Source: an uncultured Chloroflexota bacterium
GTDB taxonomy: Bacteria; Chloroflexota; Anaerolineae; Anaerolineales; Anaerolineaceae
Length of the DNA: 64,000 bases
Direction of reading: 5' to 3'
Assembly: GCA_902791025.1 (NCBI GenBank)
Contig: CADATZ010000001.1
Span: 310,001-374,000, forward strand
Shown here one piece after another: positions 1 to 8,234 of this stretch (positions within the stretch are counted from its first letter, which is position 1; each line of letters begins with the position of its first letter). A program made the translations under genes and the position numbers. Under the pieces are notes generated by a model. It did no database searches. It worked only from the letters and a program-made list of their open reading frames with translations, and had not been told where the DNA came from.

Positions 1-615
1 AGAAGGTTGGACCATTGTATAGACATCTGTCTGAGCTGCTGCTGTGAGCGTGAATTCAATATTATCTTGTCCAGACAAATCCCCGCCTTTTTGAACTTCC
101 GAGTATTTTTCATTCGCTTTTAATATAATGGTTTTACTAAAGCCTTCCGAAAGAGGATTCGTGTCGAACGGTATCTGGTTTAAATTCAGATAAAAGGCCT
201 GCGGTTGTTTTTCTGTGAGAAAACTCAGCAAACCGGCTATGATCAGTTGTCCGTTATATTCAAGCAGACTGTATTTTGATGCGGAAGAAGGTGTCAAAAA
301 AGTTCCGTCGTCTAAAACGATTTCAGCTAAAGGAAGGTAAGACCCGTACAATCTGTCATCGTCTGTGACTTTATCTTTCCATTTTTGCGTGAGATTTCTA
401 AAAAAAATGCGGAGCAAAATGCGGTCTTTTTCGACGATGATATTATCGATTTCAACAGTTATTTCTTCATTTTCAGATGTATATACAACATTACTGAATG
501 CTTTTTCCAATTGATACAGCGGCGTGATGTCGCCCATCATGGTGATATCAGTGGATTGTGCAGCAGCGTTCGCAATGGTCAGGAGAAAGAAAAAAATGAA
601 GCTGAAAATTTTCAT
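1..615 (-). CDS. Secreted protein of unknown function (C-terminus cut by window edge)
   Basis: An open reading frame runs from an ATG at 613-615 to the left edge without a stop, giving 205 residues of a longer protein. The first ~20 residues (MKIFSFIFFLLLTIANAAAQ) look like a signal peptide with an Ala-X-Ala-type cleavage site and no lipobox Cys, so the product is probably exported. The rest is mostly beta-type, with segments such as EEITVEIDNIIVEKDRILLRI, and resembles extracellular beta-sandwich proteins, but I do not recognise a family. Its ATG starts one base after the stop of the dehydrogenase at 617, so the two genes are probably translationally coupled. Function unknown. Confidence 0.7.
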   Translation of the reverse strand, partial: MKIFSFIFFFLLTIANAAAQSTDITMMGDITPLYQLEKAFSNVVYTSENEEITVEIDNIIVEKDRILLRIFFRNLTQKWKDKVTDDDRLYGSYLPLAEIVLDDGTFLTPSSASKYSLLEYNGQLIIAGLLSFLTEKQPQAFYLNLNQIPFDTNPLSEGFSKTIILKANEKYSEVQKGGDLSGQDNIEFTLTAAAQTDVYTMVQPS

Positions 616-616
616 T

Positions 617-1612
617 TCAGCCTTTTTTTGCCTTCAAACTGTGACCGTTGACCAGATTTCCTTTGAGGACAGCTTCATTATCGCAGACAGCTCTGACAAT
701 TGAAACGATGCGGGATGCCATTTCCTGACGGGTTTCAAAGGTGTTCGTGCCGATGTGCGGTGTAATGATGACATTAGGAAGTGTCAGTAATTCGGGATCG
801 ACTTCGCTGTTGTTGGGGAAAACATCAAGTCCGGCACCATATAATTTCCCATTTTTCAGAAAGCGTACCAATTGTTTTTGGTCAACAATTTCACCGCGGG
901 CTGTATTGATCAAGATGCTGCCGTTTTTCATACGCATGAAGGCTTTTTCGTTGAACATACCGCGGGTTTCATCTGTCAGCGGGCAATTGATGGAAACAAC
1001 ATCGGAGGCGGCCAGCAGATCATGAAAATATAAAAACCGCTTTGACTGCTCAAGACCTATCGGCAGCTGGTTCCGCTGCGTATAAACCACTTTCATGTTC
1101 ATGCTCAAAGCCAGGCGAGCCAGTCGTGATCCGATATTGCCCATGCCGATGATCCCCAATGTTTTTCCTGTGAGAGATATTCCCGGATTGGCGCCAATCG
1201 CAAAATAATCCTTTAAATGACCCGAATCGGAACGGATGCGGTAGTTCAATTCACTGATCCGTCTGGCAACGGAAAACATAAGCGTGAATGCCAACTCCGC
1301 GGTAGCTGCCGCGGTGGTATCAGGTATGTTATAAACCGGAACCTGAAGTGCCGAGGCTGCCCGAACATCGATATCATCGTAACCGGCACCGTTTACCATG
1401 ATCACTTTCAGTTTTAATGCTTTTGCTATTAACTCTGAGGAAACAGCTCCGGTAGCGATGATACCTTCGGTGTTCGGTAATATGTCAGAATAGAGCCTCT
1501 CCTTTTCATCCTGAGATAATGAATCCAGATAAACAAGTTTAAACTCCGGTTCCAGTGGGGTAAAGTCCTCATTGGGGACCCGCTTTATGACAATAATATA
1601 GCGTTCTGACAT
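617..1612 (-). CDS. D-isomer-specific 2-hydroxyacid dehydrogenase family protein
   Basis: 331 residues, the usual size for NAD(P)-dependent reductases of 2-keto acids such as hydroxypyruvate/glyoxylate reductase or D-lactate-type enzymes. The nucleotide-binding motif GIIGMGNIGSRLARLAL lies near residue 150. The family signature NGSILINTARGEIVD carries the catalytic Arg, and TPHIGT near residue 290 carries the catalytic His. The segment after AGLDVF reads PNN where many relatives have EEP or EPL, but an acidic partner may lie elsewhere. The ATG follows an AGGTG ribosome-binding site. It is followed at once by the secreted-protein gene at 615. The exact substrate cannot be read from the sequence. 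Confidence 0.88.
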   Translation of the reverse strand: MSERYIIVIKRVPNEDFTPLEPEFKLVYLDSLSQDEKERLYSDILPNTEGIIATGAVSSELIAKALKLKVIMVNGAGYDDIDVRAASALQVPVYNIPDTTAAATAELAFTLMFSVARRISELNYRIRSDSGHLKDYFAIGANPGISLTGKTLGIIGMGNIGSRLARLALSMNMKVVYTQRNQLPIGLEQSKRFLYFHDLLAASDVVSINCPLTDETRGMFNEKAFMRMKNGSILINTARGEIVDQKQLVRFLKNGKLYGAGLDVFPNNSEVDPELLTLPNVIITPHIGTNTFETRQEMASRIVSIVRAVCDNEAVLKGNLVNGHSLKAKKG

Positions 1613-1638
1613 ATTACACCTGATTTATGAAAATTCTG

Positions 1639-1842
1639 TTATTCTTTGGACGCGGAAAACCCTGTCGCATTGATTGCGCTGATGACATCATCAATATTGG
1701 CATTCTCGTGTGTGATCGCTGCTGTTTTTGCATCCAGATCAACAACAGCTTTTGTGACATTTGCTACAGACTCGGATGCCTTTTTTACTCTTGCGGCACA
1801 ATGCTGACAGTGCATTCCATCAACTTTAATAATTGTTTCCAT
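1639..1842 (-). CDS. copZ: Heavy-metal-associated domain protein, CopZ-like copper chaperone
   Basis: 67 residues that form one complete HMA (ferredoxin-like) domain. The metal-binding loop GMHCQHCAARV near residues 9-19 has the M-x-C-x-x-C arrangement that binds Cu(I) in CopZ/Atx1 chaperones. The conserved GF near the C-terminus (NATGFSA) is also present. A strong AAGGAG lies before the ATG. No copper ATPase or CsoR/CopY regulator is next to it in the window, so its delivery partner must lie elsewhere. The symbol is given by family resemblance; another soft metal is possible. A TATAAT on the minus strand at 1868-1873 could be its -10 box. Confidence 0.85.
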   Translation of the reverse strand: METIIKVDGMHCQHCAARVKKASESVANVTKAVVDLDAKTAAITHENANIDDVISAINATGFSASKE

Positions 1843-1927
1843 ATCAATTACTCCTTATCTTCAACTAATTATAAGTTAAATCGTAAAAAAACGATAGCTT
1901 TCATGCTGATTGTTTTTCATTTTTCAT

Positions 1928-1955
1928 TTGGCATATTCCATGCACACATTATAAT
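1928..1955 (+). promoter_or_regulatory. Sigma70-type promoter for the small membrane protein
   Basis: TTGGCA at 1928-1933 and a perfect TATAAT at 1950-1955 are separated by 16 bp and lie 24 bp before the ATG at 1980. The downstream ribosome-binding site AGGAAGG fits. This supports the reality of the very short gene that follows. Confidence 0.6.
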
Positions 1956-1979
1956 TAAACTTAATAGGAAGGTGAAAAT

Positions 1980-2132
1980 ATGAACCTTGGTTGGATATGT
2001 GGTTTTTTTGTTGGGATTTTAGGGATAATCGGCAGGTTCACCTGGATTCCATGGGTCTCTCAATATAATTACTGGCTTTTGTTGATTGGTTTTTTGCTCG
2101 TTAGCCTGAGCGGCGGTAATCGCAGATTCTGA
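1980..2132 (+). CDS. Small hydrophobic membrane protein, 50 aa
   Basis: ATG at 1980 preceded by a good ribosome-binding site (AGGAAGGTGAAAAT) and by a promoter at 1928-1955; stop TGA at 2130-2132. The peptide begins MNLGWICGFFVGILGIIGRF and has two hydrophobic stretches (about residues 3-18 and 31-43) separated by a Trp/Tyr-rich turn, ending in a basic tail (GGNRRF). It looks like a two-pass or hairpin membrane microprotein. I do not recognise a family. A terminator follows at 2160, so it appears to be a monocistronic unit. Reality is inferred from the promoter, ribosome-binding site and terminator framing. Confidence 0.6.
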   Translation: MNLGWICGFFVGILGIIGRFTWIPWVSQYNYWLLLIGFLLVSLSGGNRRF

Positions 2133-2159
2133 TCGGCTAAGCGGATGATTGATGAAGAT

Positions 2160-2184
2160 CCGAATTTATTTCGGAGTTTTTGTA
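2160..2184 (+). terminator. Rho-independent terminator
   Basis: CCGAA (2160-2164) pairs with TTCGG (2170-2174) across a TTTAT loop and is followed by AGTTTTTGT. It closes the 50-residue membrane-protein unit. Confidence 0.6.
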
Positions 2185-2300
2185 TTTAAAGATATATGAA
2201 AATCGCTGAATTTTACTTTTGAGTATTATAATATCCGATTGAATTGCTCATCAATTGATGCAACATATTTCTAAACAATTCCAAATTCAGGATGGTTTGA

Positions 2301-3494
2301 ATGTTATCTCTCGATAAAGTATTTAATGCACAGCTGGTTCTGAAAAATATCATCAGGGAAACGAATGTTGTTCGTGCGTATGGGATTGCGCCTGAGTGTG
2401 AATTATATCTGAAACCGGAAAATCTTCAGATTACAGGATCGTTCAAAGTACGCGGCTCTGCATATAAAATCGCTATGTTGTCAAAGGAAGAACGGAAAAA
2501 GGGCGTAATTGCCTGTTCTGCCGGTAACCATGCACAGGGTGTAGCACTGGCTGCTACGAAAAATGGAATCAAATCTCTGATCTGTCTTCCTGATTCCGCT
2601 CCGATTTCAAAGATTGAAGCAACCAAGGGATTTGGTGCTCAGGTATGTCTGGTGGAAGGCGTATATGATGACGCTTATAAAAAAGCATTGGAATTACGTG
2701 ACAGTGAAGGATATACTTTTGTGCATCCGTTTGATGATGAGAACGTGATTGCCGGGCAGGGTACGATTGCTCTTGAGATTTTTCATGATCTTGACAATAT
2801 TGACGCGATAATTGTCCCTGTGGGAGGCGGCGGATTGATTTCAGGGATCGCTTATACTGTCAAACAGATCCGACCTGCTGTAAAAGTCTACGGTGTTCAG
2901 GCAGCCGGTGCGCCGAGTATGTTTAATTCTATCAAAGACGGCAAAATTGAATGTCTTGACTCAGTTTCAACGATTGCCGATGGCATTGCTGTAAAACAGC
3001 CCGGTGAAAACACCTATGATCTTGTGAGTAAATATGTTGATGATATTGCTCTCGTGAGCGATGATGAAGTCGCGAGTTCGATATTGGCACTGATTGAAAA
3101 GCAGAAAATGATCGCGGAAGGTGCCGGGGCTGTTTCTGTTGCAGCCGCCATGTTTGATAAATTCAAATTAAAAGGAAAACGTGTTGTCAGCATCGTTTCC
3201 GGCGGCAACATTGATGTTACCAGTCTTTCCCGTGTGATTGACCGTGGTCTGCGGAAATCCGGACGGTCGACGAGTCTCTTGATTGAATTGATCGACAAAC
3301 CCGGACAGCTGAAAGAAATTGCCCGCATCATCGCGGATTGTGGTGGTAATGTTACCGGTGTCCAGTATGTAAAGGGATACACGGAAAGTATTAATGGCTG
3401 TTACTTGCGTATAGAAATGGAAACCAGAGATTGGGATCATGTGAATCTGATCACTCAGTCTCTGCAAAACGAAGGGTTCAAAATTGTTGAATGA
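2301..3494 (+). CDS. ilvA: Threonine ammonia-lyase with C-terminal ACT domain
   Basis: 397 residues, the length of the short (TdcB/IlvA-type) threonine dehydratases that carry a single ACT domain. The PLP lysine lies in PENLQITGSFKVRGSA (about residues 38-53). The phosphate-binding glycine loop is VGGGGLISG near residue 175. Residues ~325-397 (LLIELIDKPGQLKEIARII) are an ACT regulatory domain that usually binds isoleucine, valine or another effector. The enzyme converts threonine to 2-oxobutanoate and ammonia, feeding isoleucine synthesis or catabolism. It stands alone between two terminators. Whether it is biosynthetic or catabolic cannot be decided here; the symbol could equally be tdcB. 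Confidence 0.92.
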   Translation: MLSLDKVFNAQLVLKNIIRETNVVRAYGIAPECELYLKPENLQITGSFKVRGSAYKIAMLSKEERKKGVIACSAGNHAQGVALAATKNGIKSLICLPDSAPISKIEATKGFGAQVCLVEGVYDDAYKKALELRDSEGYTFVHPFDDENVIAGQGTIALEIFHDLDNIDAIIVPVGGGGLISGIAYTVKQIRPAVKVYGVQAAGAPSMFNSIKDGKIECLDSVSTIADGIAVKQPGENTYDLVSKYVDDIALVSDDEVASSILALIEKQKMIAEGAGAVSVAAAMFDKFKLKGKRVVSIVSGGNIDVTSLSRVIDRGLRKSGRSTSLLIELIDKPGQLKEIARIIADCGGNVTGVQYVKGYTESINGCYLRIEMETRDWDHVNLITQSLQNEGFKIVE

Positions 3495-3522
3495 CAATAA
3501 TAAAGTGAACTAAAATCGAAAT

Positions 3523-3552
3523 AAAGGCGCAGCAAAGCGCCTTTATAATTTA
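3523..3552 (+). terminator. Rho-independent terminator after threonine ammonia-lyase
   Basis: AAAGGCGC (3523-3530) and GCGCCTTT (3537-3544) form a perfect 8-bp stem with a six-base loop, followed by an AT-rich tail (ATAATTTAA). Confidence 0.75.
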
Positions 3553-3578
3553 ATATATTTCAATTACTCAAAATCTTA

Positions 3579-3584
3579 TATAAT
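3579..3584 (+). promoter_or_regulatory. -10 box of an apparently leaderless promoter
   Basis: TATAAT lies at 3579-3584, only 8 bp before the ATG at 3593, and there is no Shine-Dalgarno sequence. Transcription would begin at or next to the A of the start codon. I see no convincing -35 box. Confidence 0.5.
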
Positions 3585-3592
3585 TTATCCGT

Positions 3593-5191
3593 ATGAAGAA
3601 AAAATATTTCAGCGAACGGCTCTATTCACTGACTGCGATTGTCCTTTTTTTGATATATGCTTATATCGGTATAGTCTGTTATGATGACTACGGATGCGGT
3701 CCGGATGAGGGGATGGAACGTCAGACTGCTCTCGTAAACTTTAAATATGTGATCAATAAACTGAATATCCCGATTGATAAGGCGAACGAAACCTGGCTTG
3801 GCTATTTGCCGGAGCTGCATGAATACCGGGACCGATATTACGGTACGGCGCTGCATTTCCCGCTTGTATTAATTGAAAGTTTTTTTCACTTCACGCTTGA
3901 ACCCGCACAATTCTATGGCTTGCGGCATTTCTATACCTTTGTTAATTATTTTTTAGGTGTAGTTTGTTTATCTAAATTACTATCCTGCAGATTTGGTTCA
4001 AATAAATTCGGTATCATCGGAATGCTTCTAATGATCCTGTATCCGCGATTTTTTGCTGAGAGTTTTTATAATAACAAGGATGTAATTTTCGTCGCCTGGT
4101 ATGCGATTTGTTTATATCTGATTGACAAATGGTTTCGGAAACGTAATCTGAAAAATTCAATAATTATGGCATTTTCGCTGGCATTGACGTGCAACACGCG
4201 TTTTAATGGGATCGTTTTTATTCCTGTGCTTGTTTGCTTATATGTTTTTGATTGTTTACGGAACAAAAACAAAAGCGGAATGAAATATTTGCTTGCGGTG
4301 TTGTTTTTCACCGTGCTCTTCTTCTACTTGATCACGCCGAATTTTTGGGAACATCCGCTGCAGACGCTTGTCGAAACCTTACAGTTTAATATGCGTCATC
4401 CTAATCACGGCTCAGGTGGGAATCTCTTCAAAGGCGTATTGGTTGATGCGGCACAAACATATACTTATATTCCTGTCTGGATCATCATTACAACACCTGT
4501 GTTGTACTTGATTTTTATTCTTCTTGGGACACTTTGGTATCTGTATGATCTGATCCGGCAGCTTGTACATCGAGATTTCAGAACGATTGAGCTTACTGAT
4601 CTCGCAATTCTCATTACAGGTTATGGAGCAGTTTGTTTCATCATCTTTGCGCATGTCACGATTTACAATGGGTGGCGTCATTGCTATTTCGCATATCCGT
4701 GTTTCGTGTATTTTGCTGTTTATTTGCTTTATAAATTGGAAAATGTCACTTATAGGGCTGGTAAATGTTTTTGTACCTGTGCTCTTGCGGTCTCCATGGT
4801 TTATAACGCGTATTGGATCACAAAAAATCATCCGTATGAATATGTTTATTTTTCCCCACTTTTCCGCAGTTCTGCAAATCAATATTCAGGAGATTATTGG
4901 GGAATAAGTTCACGGGCACTGTTGGAATATATCACCGAAATTGATCCGGGAAGGGTAATCACGATCAATCATGAATTCACACAAGCCGGAAGTATAAACC
5001 GCGGTCTGCTTCCTGGGAATAAGCGGGATCTCCTTGAACTTGTTTATGATGAATCTGATGCAGTGGAATACTATATCATTTGCCGTGATGATATTCCGAA
5101 CGTTTCCCTGAATGTTCCGAATTATCAAAAAATATATTCAATTACTGTTGATAAAGATGAATTTGCCGCTGTTTACAAAAAAGCACAATAA
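3593..5191 (+). CDS. Polytopic membrane protein, GT-C (GT39/ArnT-like) glycosyltransferase candidate
   Basis: 532 residues with about ten hydrophobic segments, the first at residues ~12-30. The first extracytoplasmic loop begins CGPDEGMERQ, an acidic motif placed like the catalytic Asp/Asp-Glu of GT-C enzymes that use polyprenyl-phosphate sugars. A further basic/aromatic loop (PRFFAESFYNNKD near 155) resembles the second GT-C motif. The C-terminal ~120 residues are soluble. The protein therefore probably moves a sugar from a lipid carrier to a protein or glycan outside the membrane, but donor and acceptor are unknown. It is monocistronic with a leaderless-type promoter. Confidence 0.65.
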   Translation: MKKKYFSERLYSLTAIVLFLIYAYIGIVCYDDYGCGPDEGMERQTALVNFKYVINKLNIPIDKANETWLGYLPELHEYRDRYYGTALHFPLVLIESFFHFTLEPAQFYGLRHFYTFVNYFLGVVCLSKLLSCRFGSNKFGIIGMLLMILYPRFFAESFYNNKDVIFVAWYAICLYLIDKWFRKRNLKNSIIMAFSLALTCNTRFNGIVFIPVLVCLYVFDCLRNKNKSGMKYLLAVLFFTVLFFYLITPNFWEHPLQTLVETLQFNMRHPNHGSGGNLFKGVLVDAAQTYTYIPVWIIITTPVLYLIFILLGTLWYLYDLIRQLVHRDFRTIELTDLAILITGYGAVCFIIFAHVTIYNGWRHCYFAYPCFVYFAVYLLYKLENVTYRAGKCFCTCALAVSMVYNAYWITKNHPYEYVYFSPLFRSSANQYSGDYWGISSRALLEYITEIDPGRVITINHEFTQAGSINRGLLPGNKRDLLELVYDESDAVEYYIICRDDIPNVSLNVPNYQKIYSITVDKDEFAAVYKKAQ

Positions 5192-5225
5192 GCCGTCCAG
5201 GTGTGCTTCGGTTTGAGAACAGATG

Positions 5226-5966
5226 CTATTGTTTTAAAATATCAAGGATTTGCTCTTTATAATCAAGAAATTCAGGAGTCAGATTGAAATCGGTTCTTTC
5301 ATTGCGCCTTTTTTCGATATGGATCTCGTTATGAATTTCACCAGGAACGCCTGTCATCACGTAGATGCGATCTGAAAGAAGAATTGCCTCTTCAATGTCA
5401 TGGGTGATCAGCAGTGTGGAAAGTCTGATTTTATTGATAACGTCCAGATACCAGGTGTGCATCTGTCCTTTCGTGATCATATCCAACGCTGAAAAAGGTT
5501 CATCGAGCAAAGCCACAGGACAGGAGCACAGATATGTTCGCAGAAGCGCGGCCCGCTGACGCATACCTCCGGAAAGCTGCGATGGATATTTTTCCTCTGT
5601 TCCTTCCAAACCAAATTGTTCAAAATAGGGCTGAGCCTGTTTTCGTGCGTCTTTGCGGGAAATACCACGAAGAACGAGGGGAAGGGAGACATTGTCGATA
5701 ACTTTTTTATGCTCCAGAAGCAGATCCTTCTGGAGCATGTAGCTGATATTACCGGGTTCTCCCGTGATGTTTTTATCGTTGAGAAAAACATTTCCTGAAT
5801 CCGGTGTAACGAGTCCGGATATCACCTGAAATAAGGTGGTTTTTCCGGACCCGCTCAAACCTAACAGCGATACCAGTTCACCCTGGAGCAGATGAATATT
5901 GATATCACGGATGATCACGCGTGAATCGTAGGATTTGGTTACGTTTTCGGTACGAAGCAGTTCCAA
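5226..5966 (-). CDS. thiZ: ABC transporter ATP-binding protein, ThiZ-like
   Basis: ATPase of the thiamine-precursor importer. It has Walker A (GLSGSGKTTLFQ), the signature LSGGMRQRAALLR, Walker B with catalytic Glu (VALLDEPFSALD) and the switch His (LLITHDIEEA). The closest relatives are SsuB/TauB/ThiZ-type ATPases. I chose the TTG at 5966 because a TAAGGG ribosome-binding site lies 7 nt upstream and immediately after the ThiY stop; an upstream frame-open region to 6005 would overlap thiY. From this start it is 246 residues, normal for the family. It is the last gene of the TPP-riboswitch operon. Confidence 0.85.
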   Translation of the reverse strand: MELLRTENVTKSYDSRVIIRDINIHLLQGELVSLLGLSGSGKTTLFQVISGLVTPDSGNVFLNDKNITGEPGNISYMLQKDLLLEHKKVIDNVSLPLVLRGISRKDARKQAQPYFEQFGLEGTEEKYPSQLSGGMRQRAALLRTYLCSCPVALLDEPFSALDMITKGQMHTWYLDVINKIRLSTLLITHDIEEAILLSDRIYVMTGVPGEIHNEIHIEKRRNERTDFNLTPEFLDYKEQILDILKQ

Positions 5967-5976
5967 TTCAATTCCC

Positions 5977-6963
5977 TTACGGCAAAAATTCGTTCGTGAA
6001 ACCAATACCGGTCAGGTCATGCGCGGTCAGACCATTTGTGTAGAGCCAGCTGTAAAAAGCATCCCAGCGGGCAGGATCGAAAACGCCCCACTGTTTCGCG
6101 TCAGCGGTATACTGATCGGCAAGCCATTTTTGGCTGGCATAGACCAGGTCTCTGGCATCCTCAAGGGAACCGGTCGTATCACCGGCAATCAGCATTTCAG
6201 CAGCTTCTTCCGGATGAGCGATAGCGTATTCATATCCTTTGACTGTGGCTTCCAGGAATGCCTTTGCGGTTTCCGGTGAGTTCTTCAGAAATTCATTATT
6301 CGCGATGATCACTGGTGTGTAGTAATCCAGGTCTTCACTGATGCTGCGGAAATCCCAGTAATCAAAGTCAAAGTCACTGAGTTCCGCATTGATCCCGCTC
6401 CAACCGTAGAAGATCCAGACGGAATCTGTCTGGTGGGCTCTCAGGGCAGCCGGTTCATCGGTAATGTTGTTGGGGATCAGTTTCACGGTATCAAAATCAG
6501 CGCCTTCCAGTTCCATGCAGTAACGTATCATGGCCAGTTCGACGGGAATATCCCAGGTGGAATAAATTTTGTTTTCCATGCCTTTTGCGCTTGTGATCCC
6601 TTCCCCTGCACGGGAAATTACACCGGAGGTGTTGTGCTGCAGGATTGCGGCAACGGCAGTCACACCGAGAGGTTCTTCAAGATCAAGTGATGCAGCCATC
6701 GTGTCCTGTGCATCCACGGCAAACTCAGCCTGTCCGGCGGCGCACATCAGCAATGCCCCGTTTTCTGAAGGCTGAACGATCTGCACATCCAATCCGGCTT
6801 CTTCATAGTAGCCGAGTGCTTTTGCGGCATAAACGCCCGTATGGTTCGTATTCGGAGTCCAATCCAGGCTGAATGTGATTGGAGTCAATTCATTGTTTTG
6901 AGCGGAACAAATACCGGTAAAAATGAGTAATGACAAGAAAACAGCAGCAATAATTTTTTTCAT
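5977..6963 (-). CDS. thiY: Thiamine-precursor substrate-binding protein, ThiY/NMT1-like
   Basis: 328 residues from the ATG at 6963, preceded by AAAAGG and four bases after the thiX stop. A signal peptide (MKKIIAAVFLSLLIFTGICSA) is followed by FSLDWTPNTNHTGVYAAKALGYY, the hallmark N-terminal motif of ThiY/NMT1 (THI5-like) proteins that bind N-formyl-4-amino-5-aminomethyl-2-methylpyrimidine and related pyrimidines. The Cys in TGIC sits near the end of the signal but lacks the usual Gly/Ala/Ser at -1, so lipoprotein status is doubtful. The TPP riboswitch and thiamine-binding partner upstream support a thiamine-pathway ligand. Whether it is the pyrimidine precursor or another thiamine-related compound is inference. 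Confidence 0.85.
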   Translation of the reverse strand: MKKIIAAVFLSLLIFTGICSAQNNELTPITFSLDWTPNTNHTGVYAAKALGYYEEAGLDVQIVQPSENGALLMCAAGQAEFAVDAQDTMAASLDLEEPLGVTAVAAILQHNTSGVISRAGEGITSAKGMENKIYSTWDIPVELAMIRYCMELEGADFDTVKLIPNNITDEPAALRAHQTDSVWIFYGWSGINAELSDFDFDYWDFRSISEDLDYYTPVIIANNEFLKNSPETAKAFLEATVKGYEYAIAHPEEAAEMLIAGDTTGSLEDARDLVYASQKWLADQYTADAKQWGVFDPARWDAFYSWLYTNGLTAHDLTGIGFTNEFLP

Positions 6964-6967
6964 TTGA

Positions 6968-7771
6968 TTATACCTTTTCATGTAAATCGGCGCCGTTATT
7001 GTTTGATTGCGTGACAGAAAGCCAGGGCATTGAAACCTTTTTGATGAGATCAACCAAGGCCATCAAGAAGAGACTGACTATAATAATCAAAATAATAACG
7101 GCAAACATTTTGTCAAAAGCATACGCCTTTCTGACCCGGGTCATGTACACGCCGAGTCCTTCGAAACCGCCCAGCCATTCGGAAATAACCGCACCCACCA
7201 CCGCATAGGAAGCAGAAACACGCAATCCTGAAAAAAAGTAAGGCAGTGCCGCCGGGATCTTGACGTGCCGGAAAATCTGCAGCCGGTTTGCTTTCATCGA
7301 ACGAAGCAGATTGATTTCGTCGGGGTCCACACTTTTATAACCATCCAGCATGCCGACAGCAATCGGGAAAAAGGTGGTGACAACGACCAGCGTGATTTTC
7401 GGCGCCATTCCAAACCCCATCCACAGGACCAAAAGCGGAGCTATGGCAATGGTCGGAATCGTCTGCGTAACGACCAGAAGCGGCAGCAGAGCCTTTTCAA
7501 GCGTTTCAAAGCGGTCCATCAGGCTCGCGATAATGAAGGCGAGCACAACGCCGATAATTAGGCCGTAAATCGCTTCCTGCAGCGAAACGAGCGCATGGGT
7601 CATCAGGTTCGGAAAATCCTTGATGAAAGCAGCTGCGACACTGATCGGTGAAGGCAGCATATACGACGGAACTAATCCCGTGGCAGATATGATCCACCAA
7701 AGCAACAGGATCAGGCAGAAAGCAGCAGCGGGAAGAAGCTTATTTCTGATACTTTCCGGTTTTCTTTTCAA
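6968..7771 (-). CDS. thiX: ABC transporter permease, ThiX-like
   Basis: Inner-membrane permease with about six transmembrane helices and the BPD_transp_1 EAA region (LNLLRSMKANRLQIFRHVKIPAALPYFFSGLR), which docks the ATPase. I chose the TTG at 7771 because GCGAGG lies 9 nt upstream and it gives 267 residues, typical of SsuC/TauC/ThiX permeases; this start overlaps the preceding gene by 32 nt. Longer open frame to 7870 would overlap far more and has no ribosome-binding site. The permease stops 4 nt before the thiY start, a tightly coupled arrangement. Confidence 0.85.
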   Translation of the reverse strand: MKRKPESIRNKLLPAAAFCLILLLWWIISATGLVPSYMLPSPISVAAAFIKDFPNLMTHALVSLQEAIYGLIIGVVLAFIIASLMDRFETLEKALLPLLVVTQTIPTIAIAPLLVLWMGFGMAPKITLVVVTTFFPIAVGMLDGYKSVDPDEINLLRSMKANRLQIFRHVKIPAALPYFFSGLRVSASYAVVGAVISEWLGGFEGLGVYMTRVRKAYAFDKMFAVIILIIIVSLFLMALVDLIKKVSMPWLSVTQSNNNGADLHEKV

Positions 7772-8036
7772 TGGAAAGAACCTCGCCTTCCGGTTTATAG
7801 CTGACTTTGATATAAGCTGCCACAGCCGGTGCACCTGCTTTGATCGCAATGTGCTGGCATTCTTTGACAATATCCATCAGCTCATCATATGGACCTTCGA
7901 TCGTTGTTTCAAAGGGCCCGACAAAATAGTTGTATCCGGTGCTCGCGATATAAGCGATCACTTCATCAACGATCCTGCAGAGCTCGTCATCGTCCATGAC
8001 TGACGGTAAAGATTGAATTGCGACACTTGCTTCCAT
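7740..8036 (-). CDS. Thiamine-binding protein, MTH1187/YkoF superfamily (Thiamine_BP, DUF77)
   Basis: 98 residues from the ATG at 8036, which has AAAGGA upstream. The sequence matches the small ferredoxin-like MTH1187/YkoF family: the N-terminal strand EASVAIQSLPSV, the central GPFETTIEGPYDELMDIV and the C-terminal strand VAAYIKVSYKP. Relatives bind thiamine or its hydroxymethylpyrimidine moiety and are usually encoded with thiamine transporters. Being the first gene after the TPP riboswitch, it likely acts as a cytoplasmic thiamine or precursor carrier, or as a sensor for the transporter. The overlap with thiX suggests translational coupling. Confidence 0.88.
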   Translation of the reverse strand: MEASVAIQSLPSVMDDDELCRIVDEVIAYIASTGYNYFVGPFETTIEGPYDELMDIVKECQHIAIKAGAPAVAAYIKVSYKPEGEVLSIEKKTGKYQK

Positions 8037-8080
8037 AAAATAAAATCCTTTCAAAATACAAAAATTTCGCTTGATGACAG

Positions 8081-8108
8081 CAAAAAAGGCTTCCGCAGCC
8101 GGAAGCCT
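8081..8108 (-). terminator. Terminator of the TPP riboswitch expression platform
   Basis: On the minus strand GGCTTCCG and CGGAAGCC (8088-8107) form a perfect 8-bp stem with a GCTG loop, followed directly by six Ts (8082-8087). It lies between the aptamer and the first gene, so it is a regulated intrinsic terminator: ligand binding should favour termination. Confidence 0.88.
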
Positions 8109-8115
8109 GTATTTC

Positions 8116-8136
8116 CGATATAATTAATTTATATCG
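8116..8136 (-). other. Additional AU-rich hairpin in the thi leader
   Basis: CGATATAA and TTATATCG form a perfect 8-bp inverted repeat with a five-base loop, located between the TPP aptamer and the terminator. It may be part of the antiterminator switching path. No function can be read directly. Confidence 0.45.
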
Positions 8137-8144
8137 AGAATATT

Positions 8145-8227
8145 TTGCTTTCCTACGCCGGTATTGTCCGGATCAGGAATTGAGGGTCTGTAATTTCTTA
8201 CACTCTCAGCAATTGCTCCCCTAGCAT
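8145..8227 (-). ncRNA. TPP (thi-box) riboswitch
   Basis: Read on the minus strand, the leader has the conserved thi-box parts in order: GCTAGGGGAGC, then GCTGAGAG, then ACCCT, then CCTGATCCGGACAATACC, then GGCGTAGGAAAGC. P1 can form from the GCT/AGC ends. This is the class that binds thiamine pyrophosphate. It begins at the predicted transcription start of the promoter at 8235-8263 and precedes the terminator at 8081-8108, so it should repress the uptake operon when TPP is plentiful. The match is strong by eye. Confidence 0.95.
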
Positions 8228-8234
8228 TGGTTAT

